DNA from: an uncultured Alphaproteobacteria bacterium
Lineage (GTDB): Bacteria > Pseudomonadota > Alphaproteobacteria > Rhizobiales > Rhizobiaceae
NCBI GenBank assembly: GCA_929200315.1
Contig: CAKMZB010000003.1
Location: 316,761-380,760 of the forward strand
Direction of reading: 5' to 3'
Length of the DNA stretch: 64,000 nt
Under the pieces are notes generated by a model. That model did no database searches. It worked only from the letters and a program-made list of their open reading frames with translations, and was not told where the DNA came from. The position numbers and the translations under genes were made by a program. Below, in pieces: positions 18,028 to 26,738 of the stretch (its first letter is position 1; every line of letters begins with the position of its first letter).

Positions 18028-18564
18028 TCAGCTGGCCCCTTTGGCGGCAAGATCGACGGCTTTTGTGAAACCGTTCAGTGAAACGCCAATTTCCAGATCA
18101 CGACCATTCAGCAGGCGCACACGCAGCTTGGCTTCATTGCCGGCCTTCATGGCGGCGGCGAGTTCAGCGTCAAAGGGCACTTGCGTATAGGAACCGCTCT
18201 GATCGGCCGAGCGAATGGCGAAAGTGCGCGGCTGACCGTCGTCGATCGTCACCTTAGCGCCTTCCACAAAATTGATGCCGTGGGGCAAGCTCATAGCGAA
18301 GACAGGAGTGCTGTCACCGCCAGGCATTGTGATCTGAACGCGCACCAAACGCTGACCGGATTGCTGCACGCGCAGCTCCTGGAAGGCGCTGCATTGCAGG
18401 CGACTGAGATCAGCGGCGGAAGCACAGGTGACGGACCAGGCCGGACCAGCCGGTTGAGCTGGCGCCGCGGTGGTTTCCCCGCTCGTCGTCTGCGCGAGCA
18501 CGGTTCCAGAACCGGCAAGAGCAAGGGCAATTACGCCAGCATGGGCGAGGGAACGGATGGTCAT
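18028..18564 (-). CDS. Invasion-associated locus B (IalB) family protein
   Basis: The 178-residue exported protein has a Sec signal peptide ending near VLAQ (about residue 25) and the IalB-family body: WSVTCASAADLSRLQC with its paired cysteines, VQITMPGG, LPHGINFVEGAKV and the closing VSLNGFTKAVD. IalB proteins are common in Hyphomicrobiales and were named for Bartonella erythrocyte invasion, but most members are in free-living bacteria with unknown function. It lies 99 bases downstream of sdhB on the same strand. GGAGAG precedes the ATG. Confidence 0.88.
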   Translation of the reverse strand: MTIRSLAHAGVIALALAGSGTVLAQTTSGETTAAPAQPAGPAWSVTCASAADLSRLQCSAFQELRVQQSGQRLVRVQITMPGGDSTPVFAMSLPHGINFVEGAKVTIDDGQPRTFAIRSADQSGSYTQVPFDAELAAAMKAGNEAKLRVRLLNGRDLEIGVSLNGFTKAVDLAAKGAS

Positions 18565-18663
18565 GGGACGGGTCTCTCCAGAGAGGATCGGAATCGGTTA
18601 ACAGGCGTAAAGGATTGACGCCCTTATGGTTAACAAAACCCTAAAATACGACCCGACGGGCGC

Positions 18664-19449
18664 TTAAACCCGCCGCTCCACCATCATTTTCTTGATTTCC
18701 GCAATAGCTCTGGCCGGATTGAGGCCCTTTGGGCAGGCCTGGGTGCAATTCATGATCGTGTGACAACGGTAGAGACGGAATGGGTCTTCCAGATTGTCGA
18801 GCCGCTCGCCGGTTGCCTCATCACGGGAATCGATCAGCCAACGATAGGCCTGCAGCAGCGTCGCCGGACCGAGATATTTGTCACCATTCCACCAATAGGA
18901 CGGGCAGGACGTGGAACAGCAGGCGCACAAAATGCATTCGTAAAGACCGTCGAGCTTTTCGCGATCTTCGGGAGATTGCTTCCACTCCTTCTCCGGCTGC
19001 GGTGTGACGGTCTTCAAATAGGGTTCGATGGAGCGGTGTTGGGCATAAAAATGCGTCAGGTCCGGCACCAAGTCCTTCACCACCGGCATATGCGGTAGCG
19101 GATAGATCTTCACCGCACCGGAAACCTCCGCCATGCCTTTGGTGCAGGCCAGCGTGTTGGTGCCGTCAATGTTCATGGCGCAGGAGCCACAAATGCCCTC
19201 GCGGCAGGAGCGGCGGAAGGTCAGCGTCGGGTCGATATTGGATTTGATCCAGATCAGCGCGTCCAAAACCATGGGGCCGCACTCATCAGTGTTAACCGTA
19301 TAGGTGTCGACATGGGGGTTGGCATCATCGTCAGGTGACCAGCGGTAGATCTTAAACTGCCGCGTCGGCGCCTTTGCGGCGGTATCGATCGCGGTCCACA
19401 CCTTGCCGTCTTCGAGGCGGGAATTCTTGGGAAGGGCGAGTTCTACCAT
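18664..19449 (-). CDS. sdhB: Succinate dehydrogenase iron-sulfur subunit
   Basis: SdhB passes electrons from the FAD of SdhA to ubiquinone at the SdhCD membrane anchor. The 261-residue product contains the [2Fe-2S] ligands in [16 protein letters not shown] and the downstream TLACT. The [4Fe-4S] and [3Fe-4S] ligands lie in [16 protein letters not shown] and [20 protein letters not shown] 19449 (MVELALPKN) matches the usual N-terminus; the upstream extension to 19524 is unlike the family. It is 9.2 kb from sdhA on the same strand, although these genes are normally adjacent. It must therefore have its own promoter in the 164-base gap to the divergent restriction gene. Confidence 0.97.
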   Translation of the reverse strand: MVELALPKNSRLEDGKVWTAIDTAAKAPTRQFKIYRWSPDDDANPHVDTYTVNTDECGPMVLDALIWIKSNIDPTLTFRRSCREGICGSCAMNIDGTNTLACTKGMAEVSGAVKIYPLPHMPVVKDLVPDLTHFYAQHRSIEPYLKTVTPQPEKEWKQSPEDREKLDGLYECILCACCSTSCPSYWWNGDKYLGPATLLQAYRWLIDSRDEATGERLDNLEDPFRLYRCHTIMNCTQACPKGLNPARAIAEIKKMMVERRV

Positions 19450-19613
19450 AAAGGGCTCCGGACCCGGATCAGTCTTTGTCCAGCGTATGTCGCAAAGGTC
19501 AGCAGCCGTGGCAAGGGAGACCAATGTCGCGTTGAGCGACGTGATGAAACCTTGCGGGTGTCCCTAGCTGGTCTAAGGTCTGATCCGGGCAGGGCTTACA
19601 AAGAAAAACCTGA

Positions 19614-22600
19614 ATGGATCTCGACGAATTCATCGCATCGGCATCACAGTCCGGCGGGTCGGAAATGGCCAACGCCCAGCTCTTCGTGGAACGCCTGACG
19701 ACGGTTCTCGATCTGCCCACACCGGATTTTGCCGGTGAAGACAACCAGTTCAACGATTACGTTTTTGAACGGCGCGTGGATTTCAAACATCCCGACGGGT
19801 CAAAGACCCCCGGGCGGATAGATTGCTACAAGCGCGACCACTTCATCCTGGAAGCCAAGCAGTCTGCCAAGCGCAAGAAAGCTAATCCCGATCAGCTCGA
19901 CATGCTGGGGGAGGAGGCGCGCCAACAAAAGCCCGGTCATGCCAAACGGGGAACGCGACAATGGGATGTTGTCATGCGTGCAGCGCGAAAGCAGGCGGAA
20001 GATTATGCCCGCGCACTGCCGGTGGAGCACGGTTATCCGCCATTTCTGCTGGTGGTGGATGTCGGCAATGTCATTGAAATCTTTGCCGACTTTTCCGGCC
20101 AGGGAAAGAACTACGCGCACTTTCCGGACCGCAAGAGTTTTCGCATCACGATGGAGGATCTGCGCGAGCCGGACGTGCAGGCGCGGCTGCGGTCGATCTG
20201 GACCGATCCGCTATCACTGAACCCGGCTTCGATCTCAGCAGAAGTTACACGCGACATTGCCAAACGCCTGGCCAAGATCGCCAAACGCCTGGAAGGCCGG
20301 CACGACCCGCGTGACGTTGCCGAATTCCTCATGCGCTGCCTCTTCACCATGTTTGCCGAGGACGTTGGCCTGCTGCCAAAAGACAGCTTCGCCAGCCTGC
20401 TGGAAGAGCTGCACAAAGACCCACAAACCTTCGTCCCGCAATTGGAACATCTGTGGAAGACCATGGATGAAGGCGGTTTTGAGCCGCGTATGGGCATTGC
20501 GGTCAAACGCTTCAACGGTTCGCTTTTCAAAGCCCGCACCGCTCTGCCGCTGGACGCCGATGGCATTCATGAACTGCTGGTCGCCGCCAGGCAGGATTGG
20601 CGCGACGTGGAACCCGCCATCTTCGGCACCCTGCTGGAACGGGCGCTCAACCCGGCCGAACGCTCCAAGCTCGGCGCCCATTATACGCCACGCACTTATG
20701 TGGAGCGCTTGGTCATCCCGACCATCATTGAGCCCCTGCGCGAAGACTGGGAGGACGTGCAGGCTCGCGCGGCTGAACTTCAGGAGGCGGGAGAGACGCA
20801 AGAGGCAATTGGTGTGGTGAAGAATTTTCACCACACGTTGTGCACCACGCGGGTGCTCGACCCGGCCTGTGGCACGGGCAATTTCCTCTACGTGTCCCTT
20901 GAGCTGATGAAGCGGCTGGAAGGCGAGGTGCTGGACGCGCTGGACGGGCTTGGTGAGGACGCGCCGAAATTTGCCATGGAAGGCGAAACTGTGGGGCCGC
21001 GCCAGTTCCATGGCCTCGAAATAAACCCCCGTGCGGTGCCCATTGCCGATCTCGTTTTGTGGATCGGCTATCTCAAATGGCAGTTGAAGACAGTGGGCGT
21101 TGAGGCCATCACAGAGCCTGTGCTGGATGCCTATGGCACCATCCGCGGACAGGACGCGATTCTGGCTTATGACAAGCAGGAGCTGTTGCGCGGTGAGGAC
21201 GGCAAGCCGTTGTCGCGCTGGGATGGGCTGACGAAAAAGCTGCACCCGATCACGGGCGAGGAAATTCCCGACCCTGACGCAACACTGCCACTCTACAGCT
21301 ACATGAACCCTCACCCGGCGGAGTGGCCGGAAGCGGAATTCATCGTCGGCAACCCGCCCTTTATTGGCGGCAAGGATATGCGGGCGGAGCTTGGTGACGG
21401 TTATGCGGAAGCCTGCTGGAAAGCCCGCAAACACATGCCCGGCGGTGCGGACTTCGTGATGCATTTCTGGGATGAGGCAGCTTTGCGCCTCGCCCGCAAA
21501 GCTACCGCTAAATCACCAAATTCCCTGCGGCGCTTTGGCTTCATCACCACCAATTCCATCACCCAGACCTTCTCCCGCCGTGTGGTGGAGAAGGCACTCT
21601 CTGGAAAGCAGCCGGTTAGCCTCATCTTCGCCGTGCCGGATCATCCCTGGATGAAAGCCGCGGACAAGGCGGCGGTGCGAATTGCCATGACGGTTGCTGA
21701 GAAGGGTGGGAAGGACGGTGTGCTCGGCACGATGGTGAGCGAAGAGGGGCTGAACACGGATACGCCGGAAGTGGGATTGGAACGGCGGGAGGGGAAGATT
21801 ACGGCGAAGCTGACGGTGGGGGCGGATTTGTCTAAGGCATCGCCGCTTCTAGCAAACGAGGAGCTGTCAAGCGCGGGCGTGAAACTTCATGGTTCCGGCT
21901 TCATTGTTGAACCCGGCCAGGCCAACCGTTTGGGGCTCGGCTCAATTGATGGAGCTGACAAAATCATCCGCAACTATCGCAATGGACGGGATATTGCGAA
22001 CCGACCACGCGGTGTGATGGTGATCGATCTGTTCGGCACCAGGCCAGAAGAGAATGTCAAGCGTTTTCCAGCAATCCATCAGCACGTTCTCGATCATGTG
22101 AAACCGGAAAGAGATCACAATCGCGACAAAGACATTCGCAGAGATTGGTGGTTATTCGGCCGAGTACGGCAAGAATTCAGAGAATTTTCAAGCGGATTAC
22201 CCCGCTACATCACAACCATCGAGACAGCAAAACACCGCTTCTTCCAGTTTCTGGACGCGGACATTTTGCCTGACAACAGATTGGTGAATGTAGGAATTGT
22301 ACGCGCTGATCATCTCGGATCATTGTCGTCGCTAGTTCATGTTGCTTGGACACTCGCTACCGGTGGTTTGTTGGAAGACAGACCTATTTACACGAAAACC
22401 TCGACGTTCGACCCCTTCCCCTTCCCCGCCTGCGTCACGGACGAGTCCAATCCAGTCCTCCGGGACAAACTCGCCGACCTCGGCGAGCGGCTCGATGCGC
22501 ATCGCAAGGAGCGGTTGGAGGCCCATGATTTCCTCACCATGACCGGCATGTACAATGTGCTGGAGCGGGTGCGGGAGCTGGAGGCGGGGGCCGATGTCGA

Positions 22601-23180
22601 ACCTCTCACCGCCAAGGAGCGGGACATTTACGATGCCGGTCTCATCAGCGTGCTGAAAGACATTCACGATGAAATCGACCGCGCCACATTCCAGGCCTAT
22701 GGCTGGGATGATCTCGCCGACCGCCTTGTCGGCAAGCCCGGTGCCACCATGCCATCCCCGCATAAGAGCGCGGATCAGGAACAGGCCGAGGAAGAGCTGC
22801 TCACCCGCCTCGTCGCGCTCAATCTGGAACGGCAGGAGGAAGAGGCGCGCGGCCATGTGCGCTGGCTGCGGCCAGATTATCAGATCCCCAAACTCGGCCA
22901 CAAGGTCACTGGTGCAACCCAGGCCGAAGCCGATCTCGCCATTCTACCCACAAGCGACCAACCCAAATGGCCCAAGGACGGTCTCGACCAGATCCGTCTG
23001 GTGCGAGACGTTCTGGCCAAAGCTGCCGAACCGGCGCAGCCGGGGGAAATTTCCGGGGCCTTCGCCGGGCGCAGCTCACCGGCCCGCAAGAAGCGCGTTG
23101 AAGAGGTTCTCGACACGCTGGTTGCCACCGGCGCGGCGCGGATCGTCGACAATGAAAGCCGCTACTTCGTGCCGCGATAA
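19614..23180 (+). CDS. Single-chain restriction-modification enzyme (MmeI-like, type IIG/IIL)
   Basis: The 1188-residue protein combines a nuclease-like N-terminus with an N6-adenine methyltransferase. A PD-(D/E)xK-type site is suggested by Asp70 and Glu80-Ala-Lys82 (RIDCYKRDHFILEAKQ). SAM-binding motif I is DPACGTGNF at 416 and catalytic NPPF is at 580-583. The region around 815-925 lies where MmeI-like enzymes carry the target-recognition domain, and the C-terminus looks like a small winged-helix. Such enzymes cut and methylate from one polypeptide. The TRD stretch looks poorer in GC than the rest. No separate S or R subunits or other defence genes are adjacent. The gene is divergent from sdhB and begins the foreign-looking block inside the sdh locus. 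A methyltransferase without nuclease activity cannot be excluded. Confidence 0.85.
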   Translation: MDLDEFIASASQSGGSEMANAQLFVERLTTVLDLPTPDFAGEDNQFNDYVFERRVDFKHPDGSKTPGRIDCYKRDHFILEAKQSAKRKKANPDQLDMLGEEARQQKPGHAKRGTRQWDVVMRAARKQAEDYARALPVEHGYPPFLLVVDVGNVIEIFADFSGQGKNYAHFPDRKSFRITMEDLREPDVQARLRSIWTDPLSLNPASISAEVTRDIAKRLAKIAKRLEGRHDPRDVAEFLMRCLFTMFAEDVGLLPKDSFASLLEELHKDPQTFVPQLEHLWKTMDEGGFEPRMGIAVKRFNGSLFKARTALPLDADGIHELLVAARQDWRDVEPAIFGTLLERALNPAERSKLGAHYTPRTYVERLVIPTIIEPLREDWEDVQARAAELQEAGETQEAIGVVKNFHHTLCTTRVLDPACGTGNFLYVSLELMKRLEGEVLDALDGLGEDAPKFAMEGETVGPRQFHGLEINPRAVPIADLVLWIGYLKWQLKTVGVEAITEPVLDAYGTIRGQDAILAYDKQELLRGEDGKPLSRWDGLTKKLHPITGEEIPDPDATLPLYSYMNPHPAEWPEAEFIVGNPPFIGGKDMRAELGDGYAEACWKARKHMPGGADFVMHFWDEAALRLARKATAKSPNSLRRFGFITTNSITQTFSRRVVEKALSGKQPVSLIFAVPDHPWMKAADKAAVRIAMTVAEKGGKDGVLGTMVSEEGLNTDTPEVGLERREGKITAKLTVGADLSKASPLLANEELSSAGVKLHGSGFIVEPGQANRLGLGSIDGADKIIRNYRNGRDIANRPRGVMVIDLFGTRPEENVKRFPAIHQHVLDHVKPERDHNRDKDIRRDWWLFGRVRQEFREFSSGLPRYITTIETAKHRFFQFLDADILPDNRLVNVGIVRADHLGSLSSLVHVAWTLATGGLLEDRPIYTKTSTFDPFPFPACVTDESNPVLRDKLADLGERLDAHRKERLEAHDFLTMTGMYNVLERVRELEAGADVEPLTAKERDIYDAGLISVLKDIHDEIDRATFQAYGWDDLADRLVGKPGATMPSPHKSADQEQAEEELLTRLVALNLERQEEEARGHVRWLRPDYQIPKLGHKVTGATQAEADLAILPTSDQPKWPKDGLDQIRLVRDVLAKAAEPAQPGEISGAFAGRSSPARKKRVEEVLDTLVATGAARIVDNESRYFVPR

Positions 23181-23190
23181 GGTCTGGTCG

Positions 23191-23991
23191 CTACCCCCGC
23201 CAAGCCAGCAGTCGCCGCTCCAACCGCCCGATGGCCCAGGAAACCACAATACCGAGCAGCGAGAGGATCGTCACGCCGGCAAACAGCCGCTCCAGATCAT
23301 AGAGCGATCCGGCTTCCAGAATGTAGGCCCCAATGCCGTAGGTCGCGCCAAGCATCTCCGCTGCAACGAGCAGAATGATTGCGATGGCAAGCGACACACG
23401 CAGGCCGGAGAGGATGCCCGGCAGCGCGCCAGGCAGCACAATCTTGCGCACAATCCCCCACCAGGGAACGTTGAAGGACTGCGCCATGCGAATGAGGCCG
23501 CGATCCACAGCATCCACCGCCCCATAGGTCGCCACCACCGTTGGCGTGAATGTGCCAAAGGCAATGAGCGCATATTTTGACCCTTCTCCAATACCGAACC
23601 AGATAACGAAAAGCGGCAGCAGCGCGATCTTCGGAATTGGAAAAATCGCAGCGACCAGCGGCACAAGAGCAGAGCGCGCTATCGAGAAAAGCCCGATGGC
23701 CACACCCACCGCGATTCCCACCGCCGCGCCCAGGAATGCTCCGACCGCGAGGCGGGAGAGCGACGGGAAAAGATGCTTCCAGAGGAGACCCGAAGAATAG
23801 AGCTCGGCAAAAGTTTCCAGCACCGCTGACGGCCGCGGCAAAGTCAGCGCAGAGATGATGCCGGTGCGTGTGCCGATCTCTGCAATGATGACGAGGGCAA
23901 TCAGAAATGCCGCACCGATCCAGGCAACGGGAACAGGTTTGAAGCCGCCGCCGCGATAGGTGACCGGTTTTGCGAAATCAGAGTCAGACAT
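23191..23991 (-). CDS. ABC transporter permease (SsuC/TauC type)
   Basis: A 266-residue inner-membrane permease with about six hydrophobic segments and the EAA-loop of the nitrate/sulfonate/taurine/bicarbonate group (about GAVDAVDRGLIRMAQSFNVPWWGIVRKIVLPGALPGILSGLR, near residues 160-205). ATG 23991 overlaps the end of the ATPase gene by 8 bases, which fits translational coupling; an upstream in-frame start at 24027 is less likely. Third gene of the operon SBP-ATPase-permease. The substrate cannot be told from the permease. Confidence 0.88.
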   Translation of the reverse strand: MSDSDFAKPVTYRGGGFKPVPVAWIGAAFLIALVIIAEIGTRTGIISALTLPRPSAVLETFAELYSSGLLWKHLFPSLSRLAVGAFLGAAVGIAVGVAIGLFSIARSALVPLVAAIFPIPKIALLPLFVIWFGIGEGSKYALIAFGTFTPTVVATYGAVDAVDRGLIRMAQSFNVPWWGIVRKIVLPGALPGILSGLRVSLAIAIILLVAAEMLGATYGIGAYILEAGSLYDLERLFAGVTILSLLGIVVSWAIGRLERRLLAWRG

Positions 23992-24751
23992 CGGCCAATT
24001 CCCGGTCTGCTGTCTGCGCCTCTTCACGCATAGATTCCCACAACCTGTCCCTCGCTTTGGCGAGTTTGGGGTCGCTCAACGAACGGCCTTCCAGCGGCAT
24101 GTCGAGGTCCAGCACCTCCCGCACCCGGCCCGGGCGGCGCGAAAGGATCGCAATGGAATGGCCAAGCCGCACGGCCTCATCCAAATTGTGGGTCACATAG
24201 ACGGCGGTGAAAGGGGTGCGGGTCCACAGGCCCACCAAATCATCCAACAGCAATTCCCGCGTTTGCGCATCGAGGGCCGACAACGGCTCGTCCATCAGCA
24301 TGACGGCGGGACGCACGGCCAGCGCCCTTGCGATGGCCACGCGTTGTTTCATGCCGCCAGAGAGTTGCCGCGGCAGGACATCTGCAAAGTCTGACAGCCG
24401 CGTGCGGGCAAGAACATCAGCGATGATTCCATCCCGCTCGCCAGCAGAGAGATCATGGTGCTCCAGTGCGAGGGCCACATTGCCGGCAACGCTGCGCCAG
24501 GGCAGCAGCGCAAAGTCCTGGAAGATGAAGGTTAGCGGATTCAGACTTTCCGTCGGCGGGGGTGAGAGTTGCAGCACCTGCCCGCCATCGGGTTGTTCCA
24601 ACCCTCCAATCATCCGCAACAAAGTGGATTTGCCACAGCCCGACGGCCCGACCAGGCAGAGAATCTGCCCCGGCCGGATCGCCAGATTGATGTCGTCAAG
24701 CACCGTGAGGGGGCCATAGGCATGGCTCAGCCCCTCAACATGCAGCTCCAT
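23984..24751 (-). CDS. ABC transporter ATP-binding protein (SsuB/TauB type)
   Basis: A 255-residue nucleotide-binding subunit. Walker A is VGPSGCGKSTLL (about residues 35-46), the Q-loop region is FQDFALLPWRSV, the signature LSGGMKQRVAIARAL (about 133-147) and Walker B VMLMDEPLSALD. The LPWRSV after the Q-loop is characteristic of the nitrate/sulfonate/taurine family. It lies 24 bases downstream of the binding-protein gene and overlaps the permease gene, so the three form one operon. Confidence 0.92.
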   Translation of the reverse strand: MELHVEGLSHAYGPLTVLDDINLAIRPGQILCLVGPSGCGKSTLLRMIGGLEQPDGGQVLQLSPPPTESLNPLTFIFQDFALLPWRSVAGNVALALEHHDLSAGERDGIIADVLARTRLSDFADVLPRQLSGGMKQRVAIARALAVRPAVMLMDEPLSALDAQTRELLLDDLVGLWTRTPFTAVYVTHNLDEAVRLGHSIAILSRRPGRVREVLDLDMPLEGRSLSDPKLAKARDRLWESMREEAQTADRELADV

Positions 24752-24775
24752 TTCAACGCGGTCCGTGCGCAGCGG

Positions 24776-25780
24776 CTAGAGGTAGCGTTCGTCCACCACC
24801 ACGCCCATGGACGTGTCGCCATCCACCAGACCTTCAGAAGAGAACCAATTGAGCTGGTCCTTCACGGACGCCTTGTTGAGATCAGTAGAAATACGCATCG
24901 CACCGTTCACGATGGAGGGCTTGGCCTTTTCGTAGGGGCGGTCGGTATAGACGTATTTGTGGACCAGCTTGACCATGTCTTCAGCCGCATCATCGCCAGC
25001 CGTCTTGTCGACCAAAGCCGCGTTGAAGTCCGCCGCACCTTTGGCGAAAGCTGACAGGAAGGCCCTGGATTTGGCTTCGTCCTGCTCAGCAGTTTCCTTC
25101 GAAGTGAAGACCGTCGTGACCTGATAATCGGGCAGATAGTCGGAGACATTGCCAATGATGTGCACCGCACCACCGCCTGCAAGCGGCTTGGCAATATGCG
25201 GCACGATGGACCAGCCATCCACTTGACCCGACTTCATGGCACCAATGATCGCGCCAACCTTCTGTAGCGGACGGAATTCCATTTCGATGCCCTCGGCCAT
25301 GGCGATCTTCGACCCCATATAATGGAAGGACGAACCCGCCTGAGTGATGGCCCAGGATTTACCGCTCAGATCCTTCGGCGCTTTCACACCAGCCTGGAAC
25401 GCCGCGTCGGAGGCGAGAATTTTCTGCCCGTCAATACCCGGCTCTTCGCGCAATGCACCGGCAATAACCTTCGTCGCGCCTTTCTGCGCCAGCGAGACAA
25501 GCCCGCCGGAAATAGCGGTAACGGCAAAATCCGCATCACCGGACGCAACAGCCACAGCCATGGGCTGCGCCGCCTGGAAGAAAGCGAAATCCACATCCAG
25601 CCCGGCCTCATCAAAATAGCCGCGCTCTTTGGCGACGAAAGAGGCCGCATGAGACGTGAAACGCAACGCGCCAACTGTAGTTTTGGTCTTGGTCTGGCCA
25701 AAGGCAGGCGCGCCGATAATCGGCAGAGTGGCAGTGGCAGACAGGCCGGCAAGGGCCGTGCGGCGGGTGATGATGGTCAT
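24776..25780 (-). CDS. ABC transporter substrate-binding protein (NMT1/THI5/SsuA-like)
   Basis: A 334-residue periplasmic binding protein. The N-terminus has a twin-arginine-like TRRTALAGLSATATLPIIG signal and a cleavage site near AFGQ (about 28). LRFTSHAASFVAKERGYFDEAGLDVDFAFFQ is the typical opening of NMT1/THI5-like proteins that bind sulfonates, taurine, nitrate or thiamine precursors. No desulfonation or nitrate genes are nearby, so the ligand is open. First gene of the three-gene import operon. Its start is 130 bases from the divergent arsR start and its promoter lies beside the arsR operator. Confidence 0.87.
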   Translation of the reverse strand: MTIITRRTALAGLSATATLPIIGAPAFGQTKTKTTVGALRFTSHAASFVAKERGYFDEAGLDVDFAFFQAAQPMAVAVASGDADFAVTAISGGLVSLAQKGATKVIAGALREEPGIDGQKILASDAAFQAGVKAPKDLSGKSWAITQAGSSFHYMGSKIAMAEGIEMEFRPLQKVGAIIGAMKSGQVDGWSIVPHIAKPLAGGGAVHIIGNVSDYLPDYQVTTVFTSKETAEQDEAKSRAFLSAFAKGAADFNAALVDKTAGDDAAEDMVKLVHKYVYTDRPYEKAKPSIVNGAMRISTDLNKASVKDQLNWFSSEGLVDGDTSMGVVVDERYL

Positions 25781-25886
25781 GATGTTTTCTCCCAGAAAAA
25801 CTTACGGTGCTGGGCCAAACGTAGCGAAGACGCATTGCAGAGCAAGCCCGCAATGAAGACTGCGGTATCAATTCGCTTGACTCTAT

Positions 25887-25919
25887 GTAAGTCATCACTT
25901 ACCGTAAGTTATGACTTAC
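25887..25919. promoter_or_regulatory. Four-half-site operator overlapping the arsR start codon
   Basis: GTAAGTCAT at 25887-25895 and ATGACTTAC at 25911-25919 form a perfect 9-bp inverted repeat. Nested in it, ACTTAC at 25897-25902 and GTAAGT at 25904-25909 form a second perfect inverted repeat. Together they make four GTAAGT half-sites in alternating orientation within 33 bases, and the last half-site contains the ATG of the regulator. This is the layout of an autorepressed ArsR-type gene; binding itself is inferred. Confidence 0.7.
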
Positions 25920-26243
25920 CAAAACACACAAGAAATTCTAACCGCGCTTGTCGATCCGACGCGGCGGGATATTTTTGAAAGTCTCGGCCCGGAAGCCCGT
26001 GCGGTATCAGATCTGGCAAAGGGTCGCCCCATCTCCCGCCCCGCCGTCTCCCAGCACCTGAAGGTGCTGGAGGATGCCGGTTTGGCGCGAAGTGAGCGAC
26101 GCGGCACCCGCAATCTCTATGCCATGCGCCCAGAGGGACTGGCTGAACTTCGCACTTATCTCGACCGGTTCTGGAGCGACGTGCTCGCCTCTTACGCCGA
26201 AGAAGTTTCCAAGCAACAAGGACAGACCCATGACAATGACTGA
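25911..26243 (+). CDS. ArsR-family transcriptional repressor
   Basis: A 110-residue winged-helix regulator. LTALVDPTRRDIFESLGPEARAVSDLAK, SRPAVSQHLKVLEDAGLARSERRGTRNLYAM and LRTYLDRFW match the ArsR subgroup that is usually paired with SRPBCC (AHSA1) proteins. No cysteine pair for metal sensing is seen, so it is probably not a metalloregulator. The start codon lies inside the four-half-site operator, indicating autoregulation. It overlaps the SRPBCC gene by 14 bases. Confidence 0.92.
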   Translation: MTYQNTQEILTALVDPTRRDIFESLGPEARAVSDLAKGRPISRPAVSQHLKVLEDAGLARSERRGTRNLYAMRPEGLAELRTYLDRFWSDVLASYAEEVSKQQGQTHDND

Positions 26244-26703
26244 CACTGAGACCATCGCGCCCGTTAAAAAGCGCATCACCGTGCCATGCGCGCCGCAGGC
26301 GGCGTTTGATACATTTGCCCGCAATCTTTCAACCTGGTGGCCGAAAGAACATTCAACCGCGGCAATGAATGGTGGCACGCCAAAAGCCATCATCCTGGAA
26401 CCCAAGCCCGGCGGCCGTCTCTATGAGGTCGGCACCGATGGCGGTGAAACCGAGTGGGGCAGCGTGCGGGAATGGGATGACGGCAAAAGCCTTGTCCTCA
26501 ACTGGCACATTGGCCGCCCCGTAGAAGACACAACCACGGTGGAAGTCTCCTTCTCCGCCGTTGATGACGGCACGGAAGTGGTGCTCATCCACCGCGACTT
26601 CGAGCGCATGGGCGAAGACGGCCCCGGCATGCGCGAAGGCTACAACGGTGGTTGGGTCAATGTGTTTGAGAACCACTACGCCAACGCTGCAAAAGCGGCC
26701 TGA
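26230..26703 (+). CDS. SRPBCC (AHSA1/START-like) domain protein
   Basis: A 157-residue single-domain protein of the Bet v 1/AHSA1-like fold. Typical parts are ITVPCAPQAAFDTFARNLSTWWP, PGGRLYEVG, WGSVREWDDGKSLVLNWHIG and a C-terminal GWVNVFENHY. Proteins of this group bind small hydrophobic ligands. Their exact role is unknown, and they are very often encoded with an ArsR-like repressor as here. ATG 26230 lies within the end of arsR and is followed by a second ATG at 26236. Translational coupling is likely. Confidence 0.88.
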   Translation: MTMTDTETIAPVKKRITVPCAPQAAFDTFARNLSTWWPKEHSTAAMNGGTPKAIILEPKPGGRLYEVGTDGGETEWGSVREWDDGKSLVLNWHIGRPVEDTTTVEVSFSAVDDGTEVVLIHRDFERMGEDGPGMREGYNGGWVNVFENHYANAAKAA

Positions 26704-26738
26704 CGAGGCGGAAAATCCTGGAGCGCGGAGCGGGTCGG

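Noticed and set aside
18597-18634. Two GGTTAAC copies 31 bases apart with a GGCGT/ACGCC hairpin between sdhB and the IalB gene
   Set aside because: The hairpin has only five base pairs and the repeats seven bases; too short to call an operator or terminator.
20235-21464. A 409-codon open frame on the strand opposite the restriction-modification gene
   Set aside because: It lies wholly antisense to a gene with clear methyltransferase motifs; its composition is that of a high-GC shadow frame and it has no recognisable domain.
19614-23180. Possible DISARM or BREX methyltransferase gene
   Set aside because: None of the partner genes of those systems (helicase, DUF1998, phospholipase D, PglZ, BrxC-like) is nearby, and the N-terminal nuclease-like motif fits a solitary MmeI-like enzyme better.
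23191-25780. Naming the ABC importer as an alkanesulfonate or taurine system
   Set aside because: The family also covers nitrate, thiamine precursors and others, and no substrate-processing gene such as SsuD or TauD is adjacent.
26074-26229. Upstream extension of the SRPBCC protein inside arsR
   Set aside because: The extension is out of frame within the conserved ArsR domain and not similar to SRPBCC; ATG 26230 gives the usual family length.
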